Source: Latrodectus hesperus
Taxonomy: Eukaryota; Arthropoda; Arachnida; Araneae; Theridiidae
Length of the DNA: 64,000 nucleotides
NCBI GenBank assembly: GCA_037975125.1
Contig: CM075857.1
Location: 69,271,899 to 69,335,898 of the forward strand
Direction of reading: 5' to 3'
How positions within the stretch are numbered: the stretch's first letter is position 1; the number at the start of each line of letters is the position of its first letter. Position numbers and translations under genes: made by a program. Positions 46,420-58,129 of the stretch are shown here, piece by piece. The notes under the pieces were generated by a model, which worked only from the letters and a program-made list of their open reading frames with translations, was not told the DNA's origin and did no database searches.

Positions 46420-46469
46420 CGTCGAGAGTAGAAATATTAATGTAAATAAAATTAATGTGAATAATAAAA

Positions 46470-47105
46470 GCAGGTCCACTACCCTCGTTCATCAGTCGTA
46501 ATTCGAATGATAGTGAAGGGAAACGAGCTTGTCGAATGAGCTCGTTCGGTGTTGTTTGATTTACCACTTCTGAGTGCAACATGTTATCAGCCTCTGCATC
46601 AAGTCGCCGAATGTTAATGGTTTGGGAAAAGTGGTGTGAATGAACGTAAGGCAGGCATTGGTTTCACAAATTCAGGTTGAGAGATTTACCACTCTGCGAT
46701 GAAGTTAGTTTCGATAGTGGACTTGTCGTTAAGTGGTTCACTATGAGCTGCTACCGACGGGCCAAACGGTCACGGTGGACCTGTACTCACAGTAATTGGA
46801 ACATATACAACAACCATTGCGACATATGGTAGCTTGTCATGTAGGTGGCCTGGATGACTATACAGTAACTTTGTTGGGAGATTTTGTACCATCTTCCTTA
46901 CTAGCATGACCTTGAATCATCAGATTACCACTTCTTCCATTCCTTGGACAATCATCCTCTTGGAAATCTTTCATCAATGAAGCAATTGCTCCAAGCATTC
47001 ACGAACTTCTTAGCGTCCAAAATCCCAGAGTTTTGAGATTGCATAACCAGAGACACGATGGCAAACGCGGCTGAATACCGATGGTGATTACTTCGAGTAA
47101 AAACA
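46470..47105 (+). pseudogene. mariner transposase C-terminal remnant (irritans-like), decayed
   Basis: Read across frames on the plus strand: VHYELLPTGQTVTVDLYSQ at about 46735-46795, then a degraded catalytic region, GKSFINEA-like wording near 46955, LLQAFTNFLASKIPEF near 46988, and PETRWQTRLNTDGDYFE ending near 47098. The last block matches the characteristic end of irritans-type mariner transposases. No terminal repeats were found and the N-terminal half is missing or beyond recognition. The DNA upstream (46420-46700) is GC-richer and may be the eroded 5' part. Confidence 0.7.
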
Positions 47106-47736
47106 ATAGGCTACACTTTCTGTAAAACGTGTTATTTTGGGATATTAAAAAACTGTAAAACATTTTTTTACCTTTTATATTCATTATTATACAAGTATTA
47201 ATTTTGCGCTGTAAGCATTCATTCATTTAATGTAATAATCATGATTATAAAGATATAAAAAAATTTTAATTCATTATATATTACTCTATTAGTTTTCAGA
47301 AAAAAATATTAGGAATTGTTTCATGATCAATTCTTAATAAATAATATGTAATATTCACTTATATGATACGGAACTGTCCTCATAAGGGATAAATATTTTG
47401 CGAAAACAAGTTCTCATTTATTGAAGATTATTTTATCTCTAAAATAACTTTTTGTCATTGAGCAATATAGTATTTTATCTATCGGAATAGAGAGAGAAAG
47501 AGATGTTTTTCAGCCATGAAAACCATTATTTCTTGAAATAACTTTAAATTAAAAATTTTAAGCTAGCACATTATATAATTGAAAACCTTTTTTTTCTTTC
47601 TAAATTAACTGAAATTTCTACAAAAATAATTCTACTAAAATTACTACTAAAATAATTAAGTAAATTTCAAGAACACTATCATATTTTAATTATGAAAGAT
47701 ACGATCTTATTCTAATGTAAAACAAATCCTTTTCTT

Positions 47737-47738
<2 letters not shown>

Positions 47739-47791
<53 letters not shown>
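47739..47791. repeat. AT dinucleotide array
   Basis: About 53 bp of pure TA repeat. Confidence 0.96.
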
Positions 47792-47794
<3 letters not shown>

Positions 47795-48160
47795 ATGTAT
47801 AATGTATGTTGTTTAAGTAAAGATATTTAAACTTTATTATTTTCTATAAGAAATAAAAATGATATTATTTGACTTTCCTATTAATTTTTTATGATCAGAA
47901 ATATTTAAAATATGATATTAACATAATGAATTATTTCTTTGTGCATAAATATGTACTTGTACATAAATACTTCTTCAATTTGAATTGCATAGGTTTCTTT
48001 AAGTTTCTCACTCAAAATTATTTTCATGTTTTAACATACTTTATACATTGCTATTCATTGATGAAATAATTAAAAATAAGAGATGAAATCTAAGTAATAC
48101 AGCTACGGAAAAAGGTTGGAAAAATGTTTTTTATTGAGAAAATGCATATTTTTCTCAGAC

Positions 48161-48189
48161 TGCAGTTAAAAGAGTTCTTTTTAACTGCA
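48161..48189. repeat. Perfect 11-bp inverted repeat
   Basis: TGCAGTTAAAA and TTTTAACTGCA, with a 7-nt loop. Confidence 0.85.
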
Positions 48190-50072
48190 CCCTAAGCATA
48201 TTTTTTCAGTCGAAGAGACATTTTTCAAAACAGAATAAAAATTTGTTTCAAGTGTTTCCTCAAAAAGATTTTTTTTCCATTCTATGAAACTTCTATAGAA
48301 TATTGAGTCATGACTTCAATACGGCATAGGTATAAATTCAACTGAGTTTGTATTTTATAAAAGAAGAACTTTGTTGAATGTATTTATGTAATAGATGATA
48401 TGAATATTTTTATCTTAAATGTATTATTTAACAAACTATTAAAATATAAAAAGCATACAAATTTCAAAATTTATTTTAGAAAGTTAAGATTCTTAGTGAA
48501 TTATATCCTTAGTTTAACATATGCAGTTTATTTACAATGATTAGATTTATTTAAAATATTTTCTTAATATTCGCGTAGTAATTTATTTCTCCTTTCAAGA
48601 AATAATCATTTTAGTATAAAATCTAATTATCCCTTTGTTAAATTCCGTTAGTCAACATCAAAATTTATTTTCTCAAAATAAATAATTTAAATATTTGGAG
48701 TTATTAACTTAAAAAATAATAATTTCAATATTTTGCTAACTTATTCTTTTTTTCACAAGAAAAGGTGACTTTCCATTTTAGCATGAATAAAAATATTCAA
48801 TATTTTTAATTTCTAAATGATAATTTTTCGTACAAAATTCGTTCTAAGATTTTGTTAATAAATAAAAGTTTTTTCTTTTAAAGTTTTAGTTTTTCGTTAA
48901 GCATATTCATGAAAAAAGTAATTGCTTAAACTGGACAGCTAAGCGTTGCACTTTAATAGTTTCCTCTTCCGCAATCACTTATATCACATAAATATAATCA
49001 TAATAAATAATATCACATAATTATCATCTATATCATGTAATAAAAATAATAAGTCACATAATTATCAATATTTAATATTTACATATTTTTTCATTAAAAT
49101 AGAATAAAGAAAGTCATAGGGAAGAATCTCTTTCTCTCAATTTAAGCACCGGAAATTAGAAAATACTTTTAACTAACAGAATAGTCTTTCAGTAGCTTTA
49201 AGCAAACAACAGCTTGTTTCACACCAAATGGAGAATACAAAATGTAACATCAAATATTCGGATTTACTTAATATATTTATTCAAAAGTACTCGGTAACAG
49301 AATTCCTACAGAATTTGATTGTAACTGTGTAAATTCGTAAACATTGTATTCATGAATACCTCTGTATTTGAAATTCGCCACATAAATAATTCACTTTGGA
49401 GTTTCATTTGCTTCTGAAGTATTACGTCATGATTACCATATCATCAAACTAAATTTGTCTGACTATTGTTTAATAGTAATTTTCTAAGCTTTTTCTGAGT
49501 TGCGACTAAACAAATTGAAAACTATTCAAATTATATTTAATTTGTATCAAAAAAATATTTTTTCTTTTTAACTATATTGAAAAGAAATTTGATTCATATT
49601 TAATTAAGACTAAAATAAAATCCTATTTAATGTTAGCATTATATCAATAAAAACCATTCGATTCAAAATAATACTAAGATTTTTTCCAAGTAGATAGTTT
49701 TTTATTTTTTAATCCAAAGTTGCAATACTTGCAATACTAAATTTTTCTTGTAATAATTGTAAATGCAAAATTAAAAATTATTTTAGGAAATTATTTTTTA
49801 TAATGAGGATAAAAAATATGATACAAAGCAAAAACAGTTGACTTTATTTTGTTATATTTGTGAACACATTAGAAAGATCATGTTTTCAATGCTCATATCT
49901 TTTCCTTAAGGAATGAAAAACTTCACAAAACATTTGTAAATGTATTAGATAAAAAATGAAAACATTCAGCAATTTCAAAGAATTAACACTTTTTGTGCAG
50001 ACTGGATATATGATTATAGTAAATCATTTAATATTCAGATATTTTAAAGGAAATTAAAGTCATGATATACTA

Positions 50073-50123
50073 AATATTTTACTATATGTATAATATTTAG
50101 TATTATACACATAGTAAAATATT
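50073..50123. repeat. 22-bp inverted repeat, one mismatch
   Basis: Arms 50073-50094 and 50102-50123 around a 7-nt loop (ATTTAGT). The arm core is AATATTTTACTAT. Confidence 0.92.
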
Positions 50124-51944
50124 ACTTTACTTTACACTCAATAAATAAATTCTATCACAAAATTTATCGAGAAATTACCATTCTTATTGACATTGATGTT
50201 TTAATAACTTTTGTTGGCGACATAAAATATCAGCAAAATATGTAAAGCTCACAATAATTTATTAATATCAGTCTTCCTTATTCAATGATATTTAGAAAAA
50301 TTGTGTAGATGTTTAAAAGTAATCTTAATTCTAATTGCCTCATATAAGAAAAATAATCTTTGACACCCTCGAACATCATGCACTGTCTTTGATAAACAAA
50401 TAGCTTTCGAATAGAGAAACATCACATGCTGAAAAGCAATGCAGCTTACATGAGTTTTCAAAAATTTCTTTTTTAGGTTAGTTGAAGGGTATTTCACATA
50501 TCATAATCTTTACATAATGATAAAGCAACTTACTTGTGATACAAAACTTGCACGTTCAGAGTCAAGAATTTAAATTAAGTTTGCTTTAATATTTAGAATT
50601 TAATGAGAATAAGATAATTTTTTTAATTCACAAAAATTCTAAAAAGTTAACTTCAAAATATAATAAAATGATTTTGAAAAATTTTTGAAATGTCTTGTTA
50701 CTTCCACATGCCGCAAACTACTACATACAAACCGTCACAAACCGGAAAAGTCTATGAGAACGTTATAAGAATGATTTTTCCTAAAACTATAATAATAGTT
50801 GTTCGCATTTTAAAACTTGTTTTAATTATTCACAAGTATTGTAACCATCTCTACTCAAATTATGTAGTAAGGACAAGCATCACTGAGAACTGTAATTCTC
50901 TATTCTATTAGATTCCAGAAGTTGAAAATGAGTGTTTTGTGATTAAATAAACCAAGCGAAATATTTTTCTTTCTGTTTCTAAATTTTCTAAATAAAATAA
51001 GAAATAGATCATTTAAATTTTTCATCTAATGTTTCAAGAAGGCACTCAGCAGATATTTTTCATTAATTAGAATGTGAATATATACAGTGGACAAATACAG
51101 TGAAGACAACATTCCGAAAATAATGGTAGATTACTCAAAAAGTTCGTAATTGTTGCTGATACAAATCATTTTAATCCCTTTAATAACAGTACAAAAAAAT
51201 CGTTTATTTATTCGAAAATATTGAAAACAATGATCGTCGCAACAAATCATTTTAGCATTTCTAATTTTGATGTATATTGATTAATATTTTTGGTTTTTAA
51301 TATTTTTAATTAATATTGCTCATGAAACGAAAGCTATTACAAAAAGCATAATAAAAATGCAAACATTTCTGGATTCATAAGTTTAACAATAACTTGACAT
51401 TGCTACTGTTTCGAGTTGGGACCATTTGTTTAATTGTACCTACAATTTTGCTGTTAAATCTGGTTGAATTTTGATAAAACTTACAGCATATTACATCTTT
51501 ATCTGGTTACTTTACAAAAAAAGAATGGTACCACATATGCATGTAAGATTTGTAAAATTGATTGCTTACCCTTTTAAGAGGATTTGAACATATTCCATTT
51601 GAAACGAATTGACAAATTCCTCATATTTAGCCTAAGTAAGCTATTCTAATCTCATTTCACTTGAATGCCACATATCAACGAAATTGAATGCTCAATAATC
51701 TTAGAGTTTGACTTTACTTTTTGTAAGCAATTAACAGCAGAAGTTTGACATTTTTATTATCACTCCAAAACAACAAACTGATCATCCTTTGAGATCTGCA
51801 AAGAACCAAATTGTTTTAGCTTATAAGAATAATGCATCCGTATTCTAAACGCAGTGTAGAGCTAAAACGCATCCTCATTTGTGCTTCATACACATTTCCT
51901 TAAAATACTTTTGAAATGAAATTAGAAATACTTTATTGGTCAAC

Positions 51945-51945
<1 letters not shown>

Positions 51946-52012
<67 letters not shown>
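51946..52012. repeat. AT dinucleotide array
   Basis: About 67 bp of TA repeat followed by TTATTATTA. Confidence 0.96.
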
Positions 52013-52015
<3 letters not shown>

Positions 52016-52274
52016 ATTAGCTTTAAGATCATTGAATTCTCAGGAGCAAACACTGTTTTTTGTCACTTTTGAAATGCTGATAAAATTTACAGGGTACTTT
52101 ATCAAAATTATGTCATGATAAATGTAAATATTTACCTAAGTTAAGAATCATTGTTTTTACGTTCTTCAGGTATATATTTAAACATACTGACTTATTTCCT
52201 TACAAATTTTGGTTTATTAAAGGTCCATAGCAATTTTATAGTTAACACTGAACAATGAATTTTCTCACAGTGCT

Positions 52275-52588
52275 TTGAGTAGACAAGCAAAAATATTACT
52301 ATTTAAAGACTGTTTCATGTCATCCACTTATAGAGCGGTAGTGGGGCACCAGCTCGGTATACCTAGGATACAGCAGACTGCTATTTCACGTTTTTTGAGT
52401 GGCCACATTAGGTCTCTTTATTTTCAACAAGGCCAGAAAGTCTTTCTGGAGTGTCACTGGTGCAAGGCTGATCAGGCCTCCACGAGACATATTCTTGACT
52501 GTCTGAAATTTATTGTGAACGAGGTTTTAGAGAATCCTATTTTATTTGTAGACTTTTTATGATTTTTGGTTTTATGGATATGGTTTAG
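52275..52588 (+). pseudogene. 3' end of a jockey-like LINE ORF2
   Basis: A 95-codon open stretch contains AISRFLSGHIRSLYF, then a metal-binding-like pattern ECHWCKADQASTRHILDCL (Cys-x2-Cys-x8-His-x3-Cys), then NPILFVDFL. This is the C-terminal arrangement after RNase H in arthropod jockey-like LINEs. A one-base shift then gives FMIFGFMDMV and a stop at 52586-52588, the expected end of such an ORF. The upstream part of the element is missing (5' truncation is usual for LINEs). Confidence 0.78.
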
Positions 52589-55500
52589 CTTAGCTACACT
52601 ATCAGGGATTTGAAACAACACTTATAGAGAAAAAAATAGTTTTAACAATGAATCTAAAATAAATACTTTTATTATAAGTGGATTTAATATTTTCTATGAC
52701 ATAGAAATTTTTTAGCTTGGTAAAAAATTGTATTTCCCATAGTTAAATATTCTTTCAAATTTCTGAAAACAGAGTTTAACAATTGCTAACAGGAAGCAAA
52801 ATTCTCGCGCGCGAATTATATACTTAGTATAGTAATTAATACTTTTATCGTCGAAATATATTGAAAAGGAAACTACTCAATGGCTGAAAAACAGTTTGCA
52901 TATTATGTTTGAACAGAGAGAAAAGCAAGAGGCAAGTTCAAATTTAAAGCTTGTCACTATTTTAATTTCAAGTTATTAACTATCCGTTGGATTCTAAATG
53001 CTATCAGAACGTAAAAAATATCATATTATTATAATGTGTTGCATGTATACAATTTCGTGATTTTTTTTGTTAATATTAAGTATACTTTTACGAGAATCTC
53101 AATATCTAAACAGAGAGTGTTATAACTTTTTTGTGTGATACTTCCTTTAAATAATAAAGTTAAAGTGTGGGAATAAAGTGCTAAATTTTTCTTTTAAGTG
53201 AAATCTATTTTTATCATATACTAAATCTGTCATAAAACTAAAATACTAATTCATTCATATTTCATAGATGGAATAGCAATTATTTTAATTAATCAAAGAT
53301 AACCAAAGACAAAATTCTTTAATATATAATTTTTTCAGGTAATTTAATTAAAGATATGAATTCAATCCTCAATACGTAATGTTTGAATGGAGAGTATATA
53401 AATACTAAACTCTGTTATATTCCATATTGTTAAAAAATTATGAGCGACTAAAAAATCTAAAATAAAAGCAAATTTATAACAAATTATAATACAAAATGCT
53501 TTATTATTCCTTCCTCAAATCCTTAAATAGGAAATAAGAAACAAGCTCTTTTGCATTTTCAAGTAAACAAATATTTTTTTTAAAATTTTGGGTAATATAA
53601 TTATATTAAGATAAAGTAAACTGACAAATCTACAACCAATATTTGGTATTTAATATTCACAATTATATGCTCCATATTAATATGATTAAGCTATGATTAT
53701 TTCTATTATTCCAAAAAATAGAATAATATTAAACGAAATATTCTATTATTTTGTTAAAAACTTTAACAAGCACATAAGAAAGTGTAACGCTAATGTAACT
53801 TTCATTTCTTTGTTAAACTATCTAAAATGTCAATCTTAGCAGGAGTTCTGAGTGATTAATCTCTTAGTTTTTATATATTTTTATTCCAGAATTGTCTTTA
53901 TCAATTATTGTATAAACTGAAGAATCATTCACATGCCAGATCGTTAATCATGTAACATTCACTTCTTAGAGACATTTAGTATTTTACTACTTATCACGCA
54001 ATGACTGTCTTCTACCTTTTTAACAGGCTTTGATCGGTCATGTTCTTCTGAAATTAACAGTATCCATTGTTTTCTTAATGGCAAGTTGCCCTATTAAATA
54101 TTGCAGGCGTGAAATCATCTTCAGTGATTCATATTTTTCTTTCTTGCCCTATTAAAATGTCAAATAAATATATGCATGTATTATTACAAGTTATGATTTT
54201 TTAAAACATCCAGTGACCGGCTATTTTTTCCCCAATTAAAATTAATTGAAACCCAATGACAAATTATTTTCTCATATGGAATTCTTTATGAATAATTTTA
54301 TGCATATTTATGGATGCATTTTGGAGATACAGCGATTATTATTTAGCATTTTTCTTATGGCAGACACAATTTGAAGAACAAAAATTAACATTTTTGCTAG
54401 CTCTATCTCCTCAGGAAAACTGGATCTTTTATAATGTTATATAAACATCTGAATATAATAATAAAAGATCATTCACTTCACAATTTTTTATTTAAATCCC
54501 ATTTTAAAATGACAGAAATCGCTGCTATGAAAATTCCTCAATTCATTTTCTTCTTTTTTTCAAAATTTATTCTTTGTTCTCCTCTTTTCTTCAGTTGTTC
54601 TCTTCAGATGTCCTCTTTGTTCTTCAGATTGCCTTAAAAGTTTCCGAGTGATCTCCATACTTGCAAGAATAGAATTTATTACATAAAATCACTGATTGCT
54701 TTAACTATACTAAGAATGTTAATATAAGGTATTATTCATTTCCATTCAGAAAAGAGTAAAACTTCGAATATTTTTTGAAATTTTTTGAAAAATCCAGATT
54801 TTTTTTATAATATGAACTTAAATTATTCAAAAGTATTTTTGATAACTTATATGGGATACATGATGTTTTTATTTAGAATCCAATCTAATATAATTTTAAA
54901 AAATAATAAAAATGAATAAATATGCAAAGTTGCCTAGAATCCTTTTGACGTATTTTTTTTAATTTGATGAAGTTTTTGTCAAAATTTACCAATAAATCTG
55001 GTAACTAGAATTTCTTATTACGTCAGAAAGACCATGAGTATTAAGAATGATCAACAGTATTATATCTTACAATCATAGCTTATATGCCAGCATGGGACAA
55101 TTTATAAAACCATGTTTAAACTTTGCGTTTTCATTAGAATTCTTATGAGAATAATTTTCAAGTAAAATTTGATGATCGATTTTATATTTTCTACGATTTT
55201 TAATATTAGTTAGATTTAATTTTTTAATTAAAAAAACTATGAGGTAACAATAATTTATCGATACTTTTTAATATCCAAAAAAGCTAAAAAATACAATAAA
55301 TAATTGTTCAACATCATACCATTAAATCCAGTAATTTAAATCAAAATGACATTCGTATTGAAAACTAAAATGTTTTTTTCAATTTTAGGAGATGAAATAG
55401 TAAAAGAAATGAAATTCTAATGATTTATTCATAAAACTTTAGCGTCTCTTAAATGGCTTAAAAATAATTTGAAAACATCATAAAATATCAATTTGTTATA

Positions 55501-55642
55501 ATAATATCAGACTCTTCCTTTTAATACATTATATAAAATTAAAAAATTAATCAATATTTTAAGATCTATAAGGTATCTCTTGAAAAGAATAAAAAGTTCA
55601 AATAATATTTCATATAATGATATGTAGATATTAACATCAAAT

Positions 55643-55646
<4 letters not shown>
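52589..55646. other. AT-rich DNA, no gene seen
   Basis: A pyrimidine-rich stretch at 54536-54632 with repeated TTCAG and TGTTCTC words is the only local feature. Confidence 0.5.
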
Positions 55647-55722
<76 letters not shown>

Positions 55723-55748
55723 TACTACTACTACTACTACTACTACTA
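55647..55748. repeat. Compound AT / ACT microsatellite
   Basis: 74 bp of AT repeat (55647-55720), then about nine ACT units (55721-55748), then ATCATTATTATG. Confidence 0.97.
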
Positions 55749-56439
55749 TCATTATTATGTACACTGCTTTGTTTCAGGTATGCAAATAATAAAAGGAAAA
55801 CGAAAATTGAAATTGAAATCTATCAATATTAACTTTTTAAAGTGCATTTTGTTTATAATATATTTCTTATTCGAATATTTTATTTATTCATAAAAATCTT
55901 TTAAATATTTCACAAATTTATTGAACTATTTATGAATATTTAAAATTATAAAACATTTGAGAATTCAATAATAAATTTAAATTTTCATTAATATCTTAGA
56001 TTAATTAATAGACCAGATTCATGAAAGAGAAAATGATCAAATTGGAAGAAAAACGATGAGAAAATGAATTAAACTATTACATCTTAATTTCAATTAACTA
56101 AAAAAATTATTTGTGTTTGTTTTCAACATTAATATACATTAGAAATTAGCTTTATTCCTATATGATATAAAATTTCCAGTCATAGAATTTTAAAAATATG
56201 TCTCAAAATACATAAAATAAGTAATGTCAAAACAATATGAAAGTAATGCCTAATTAATAAATATCACTCGTTTCAAAAATTCCAGTGGTAAAAATTTATA
56301 TATTAATATTTTAGTATATCAGTTTAGGAAAAATGCACGTGTTTATATTGTTATTATCTTAACCATAGTAATTATTCATGAAGGAAATTACCTTTTGTAG
56401 TTTCTTTCAGATTATCCGTTAATAATGGCAATTTTGCGT

Positions 56440-56760
56440 ATCGTTTGAGTAAACAAGTCTTCAGCACGATTTATCCGGAACGCGTGCCCGAGAAGATCTT
56501 CAGAAGGGTATATGCTGCTGTACAGTAAGAACTTCAGAAAATCATCTCCTTCTCCCTAACGATTATTCCAGACTGACTTCCCATCCGAACCCCTGGCGAA
56601 AAACAAGAGAGTTAAGGAACGCGTCACTAGAAAACTAAAATTATTGCTCAACCCAAAGTATTGACACTAATTGAGATTTTGTAGCGTAATAAGCATAAGG
56701 ACAAAAAAGCTTAGAAACTTTCGTAATTTGGGGTAAAAAGCTTGCGGCATGTTACTTAGG
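56440..56760. other. GC-richer island of unknown nature
   Basis: Contains GATTTATCCGGAACGCGTGC, CCATCCGAACCCCTGGCG and GGAACGCGTCACTAG in otherwise very AT-rich DNA. Open stretches of at most about 40 codons on either strand show no family motif I recognise. ACGCG occurs twice. It could be a transposon scrap or an isolated exon. Confidence 0.35.
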
Positions 56761-57862
56761 AGTGATTAATATTCTTTTATTCATTCTTTTGTCGAAAAAC
56801 AATGCCAGCATCTACCATATAGAAAATAAATAATAGACCAGATTTGTTTTTAAAATTTAATAAGCAAAAATATCTTAAATATCGGTTCATTAAATTTTTT
56901 TCCAAATTTAAAGGATCTTTTGAAATTAGTGATTTATCTATAAAATTATATTATATATTTTAATTTTAGAAGTAATACTCACTTATTTTATGAAATAAAT
57001 TATTTATTCCTAATAAATTATATATTTCCTAAATAAATAATCGTTACTTTTTAATATTCTTTACTTAAAAAGTCACATTGGATTCTTACAAAAACAAAAA
57101 ATAGGCCCAATAAGACAATTCACATGTATTTCTATTACCAATATATTTGTATTTACAATTTTAATAATTTTTAAAGACAAACTAGGATTTTACTATTAAC
57201 ATCTAAAAGTTTTGAAATGTATTTTTTTCATATATTGTTTTGTGATTTATAATGATATCCAATTTTTTAAGTAATTATAAATTACTTTAATAATTGCTCA
57301 CATTTCTTATATAGGCTTACAATATATTTTACTTGCTTTTTAAGTTATCAGTGCTTATTAATCAACTATTTTATTAGTAATGCATCAAAAAATATGTTTT
57401 ATATCCTTAATTTTTAAGAAAGTATCCATTTAAAAACAAGCTTAAAGTACATGAGAGATTTATACAAGAATTAAATTTAATTTAAGCTTTTAATTCGTGC
57501 AATTAGCTTTTAATTTTCCACAAAATAGCTCTTCATTTTATAAAAAAATGTTATTAGAATAGTTTCAATTATATCATGAATAACATATCTTATTTATTTT
57601 TAAATGTATGCTTATGAAATTATAAAGTTAAAAAAAGCTACACTCACCCCTATTTTATCTAGCACTTTTTTTAAGTAATTTAGTTTCTAAGGAATAACAA
57701 TGTCCAAAAAATCTATTAAATTTTTAAAAATAGCTCAATACAAATGTGTGATTTAAGATTCTAACTTTTGACGGAATTGCAATTTAAACAAGAGTACAAA
57801 TCTCAATGGAAATTTTTATCCAAACCTAGCAGCAATTGAATCTGCAATTAAAAGAATCATAT

Positions 57863-57932
57863 TGAAGCAAATCACGTACTTGTCATAAATATGAAGCAAA
57901 TGTATTATAAGCATGAAGCAAATCACGTACTT
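57863..57932. repeat. 19-bp direct repeat pair
   Basis: TGAAGCAAATCACGTACTT occurs at 57863-57881 and 57914-57932. A partial copy, ATGAAGCAAATGTA, lies between them at 57891, which suggests a local tandem origin. Confidence 0.85.
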
Positions 57933-58077
57933 AAACTTTAACCAAAATTTGAATAACACCATATTATTTAAAGTCGAACAGAGTTTAAGTAAAACTTTTG
58001 AAAGCTTAATAAAAAATATCTCATATTATACTCATTGAATACCAAAATTTATAAAGTAATTATTACTATTGCAAGAA

Positions 58078-58129
58078 AATGTTACTTTATTTAAGACTTA
58101 TTATCTTAAGTCTTAAATAAAGCAACATT
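58078..58129. repeat. 23-bp inverted repeat, one mismatch
   Basis: Arms 58078-58100 and 58107-58129 with a 6-nt loop (TTATCT). The arm core is ACTTTATTTAAGACTTA. Confidence 0.92.

Larger units (their letters stand above)
47106..52274. other. AT-rich DNA, no gene seen
   Basis: Contains AT arrays at 47739 and 51946 and hairpins at 48161 and 50073. 51370-51900 is slightly less AT-rich but has no readable motif. Confidence 0.5.

Noticed and set aside
57863..57932. Repeats considered as a CRISPR-like array
   Set aside because: Two and a half irregular copies in a eukaryotic genome, with no regular spacers or cas genes.
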